A stretch of DNA of 6,030 nt from an uncultured Clostridia bacterium. GTDB lineage: Bacteria > Bacillota > Clostridia > Oscillospirales > Butyricicoccaceae. This document shows, piece after piece, positions 5,829 to 6,030 of the stretch. Under the pieces are notes generated by a model, which was not told where the DNA came from, did no database searches, and worked only from the letters and a program-made list of their open reading frames with translations. Made by a program: the position numbers and the translations under genes. Positions within the stretch are counted from its first letter, which is position 1; every line of letters starts with the position of its first letter. The stretch covers positions 1 through 6,030 of the forward strand of contig CAJUJQ010000171.1 of NCBI GenBank assembly GCA_910586575.1, written 5' to 3'.

Positions 5829-6015
5829 TGTGCACCTCCCAGCAGTTCCGCAGCGCCGGCGGCGCAGGTCCTGATATCACGCAGCCCAACCCGCCCGATA
5901 ATTTCCAGCCACGGTGACGGACAGCCGCACCCGCAGCTTTCCGCCGGATGCAGCACACCAAGGTCATCGGTCATAACGCTGGACAGCGGGACGCCGCGCA
6001 CCAACGGGGTCAGCA
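5825..6015 (-). CDS. LuxE-type acyl-protein synthetase, C-terminal fragment
   Basis: Only the last 63 or so residues are present; the gene runs off the contig at the adapter. The fragment contains TDDLG followed by the cysteine-rich SCGCGCPSPWLEIIGR and then GLRDIRTCAAGAAELL. This resembles the C-terminus of LuxE/acyl-protein synthetases of the adenylate-forming superfamily, which activate a fatty acid with ATP and pass it via an enzyme-bound thioester to LuxC. No true start is visible: the TTG at 6016-6014 is an internal Leu codon, and its outermost base may belong to the adapter. The stop TGA overlaps the LuxC-family start by 4 nt, and this overlap and partnership strengthen both calls. Confidence 0.8.
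5835..5840 (-). promoter_or_regulatory. Ribosome binding site of the LuxC-family gene
   Basis: GGGAGG lies 6 nt before the ATG at 5828, within the last codons of the LuxE-like gene. Together with the 4-nt ATGA overlap it supports this start and suggests coupled translation of the two partners. Confidence 0.8.
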
Positions 6016-6030
6016 AGATCGGAAGAGCGT
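6016..6030 (+). other. Illumina sequencing adapter remnant
   Basis: The final 15 bases, AGATCGGAAGAGCGT, are identical to the start of the Illumina TruSeq universal adapter as ligated to insert ends. The first A (6016) is ambiguous, because it may be genomic or the A of the A-tailed junction. This is library sequence, not part of the organism, and it truncates the LuxE-like gene. Confidence 0.95.

Noticed and set aside
4548..6015. A bioluminescence (lux) operon.
   Set aside because: Only luxE- and luxC-type genes are visible. There is no luxA, luxB or luxD, and such pairs occur in non-luminous bacteria.
1..6030. CRISPR array, tRNA or rRNA genes, prophage or toxin-antitoxin system.
   Set aside because: No regularly spaced repeats, cloverleaf or rRNA segments, phage genes or small paired genes could be recognised on either strand.

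Overview
The window looks like the end of an assembled contig from a low-to-mid-GC Gram-positive of the class Clostridia, most likely the Ruminococcaceae/Oscillospiraceae group. The reasons are the gene order dgt-dnaG-rpoD, a SigA-type sigma factor, strong GGAGG ribosome binding sites on every gene, and a LuxE/LuxC-type gene pair of the kind found in such bacteria. All five recognisable genes lie on the minus strand, so the window reads right to left.

Layout in transcription order. Positions 6030-6016 are not genomic: they match the start of the Illumina adapter. Positions 6015-5825 hold the C-terminal end of a LuxE-type acyl-protein synthetase. Its stop overlaps by 4 nt (ATGA) the start of a LuxC-family acyl-CoA reductase (5828-4548). 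Immediately after that stop codon sits a 143-bp MITE-like element (4396-4538). It has 18-bp terminal inverted repeats and a perfect 10-bp target duplication, and its ends resemble those of the IS231 group of the IS4 family. An AT-rich leader (4218-4395) then precedes the replication/transcription operon: dgt (HD-domain dNTPase, 4217-3213), dnaG (primase, 3165-1402) and rpoD (primary sigma factor, 1400-156). The last two are separated by a single base. Positions 1-155 are non-coding and hold two hairpins. They also hold a good-looking extended -10 promoter and a ribosome binding site that point out of the window towards a further minus-strand gene.

How the genes work together. dgt, dnaG and rpoD form a macromolecular-synthesis operon that links dNTP pool control, Okazaki-fragment priming and housekeeping transcription. 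The ribosome binding site of rpoD is encoded by the last codons of dnaG, so the two are probably translationally coupled. The LuxE/LuxC pair would activate a fatty acid and reduce the acyl group to an aldehyde. No luciferase gene is visible and the biological purpose of the aldehyde cannot be read from this window.

I do not see an undescribed multi-gene system here. The observations most worth a second look are the adapter at the contig edge, the small mobile element with its outward-facing -35 sequence upstream of an essential operon, and an unusual insertion in the sigma factor.
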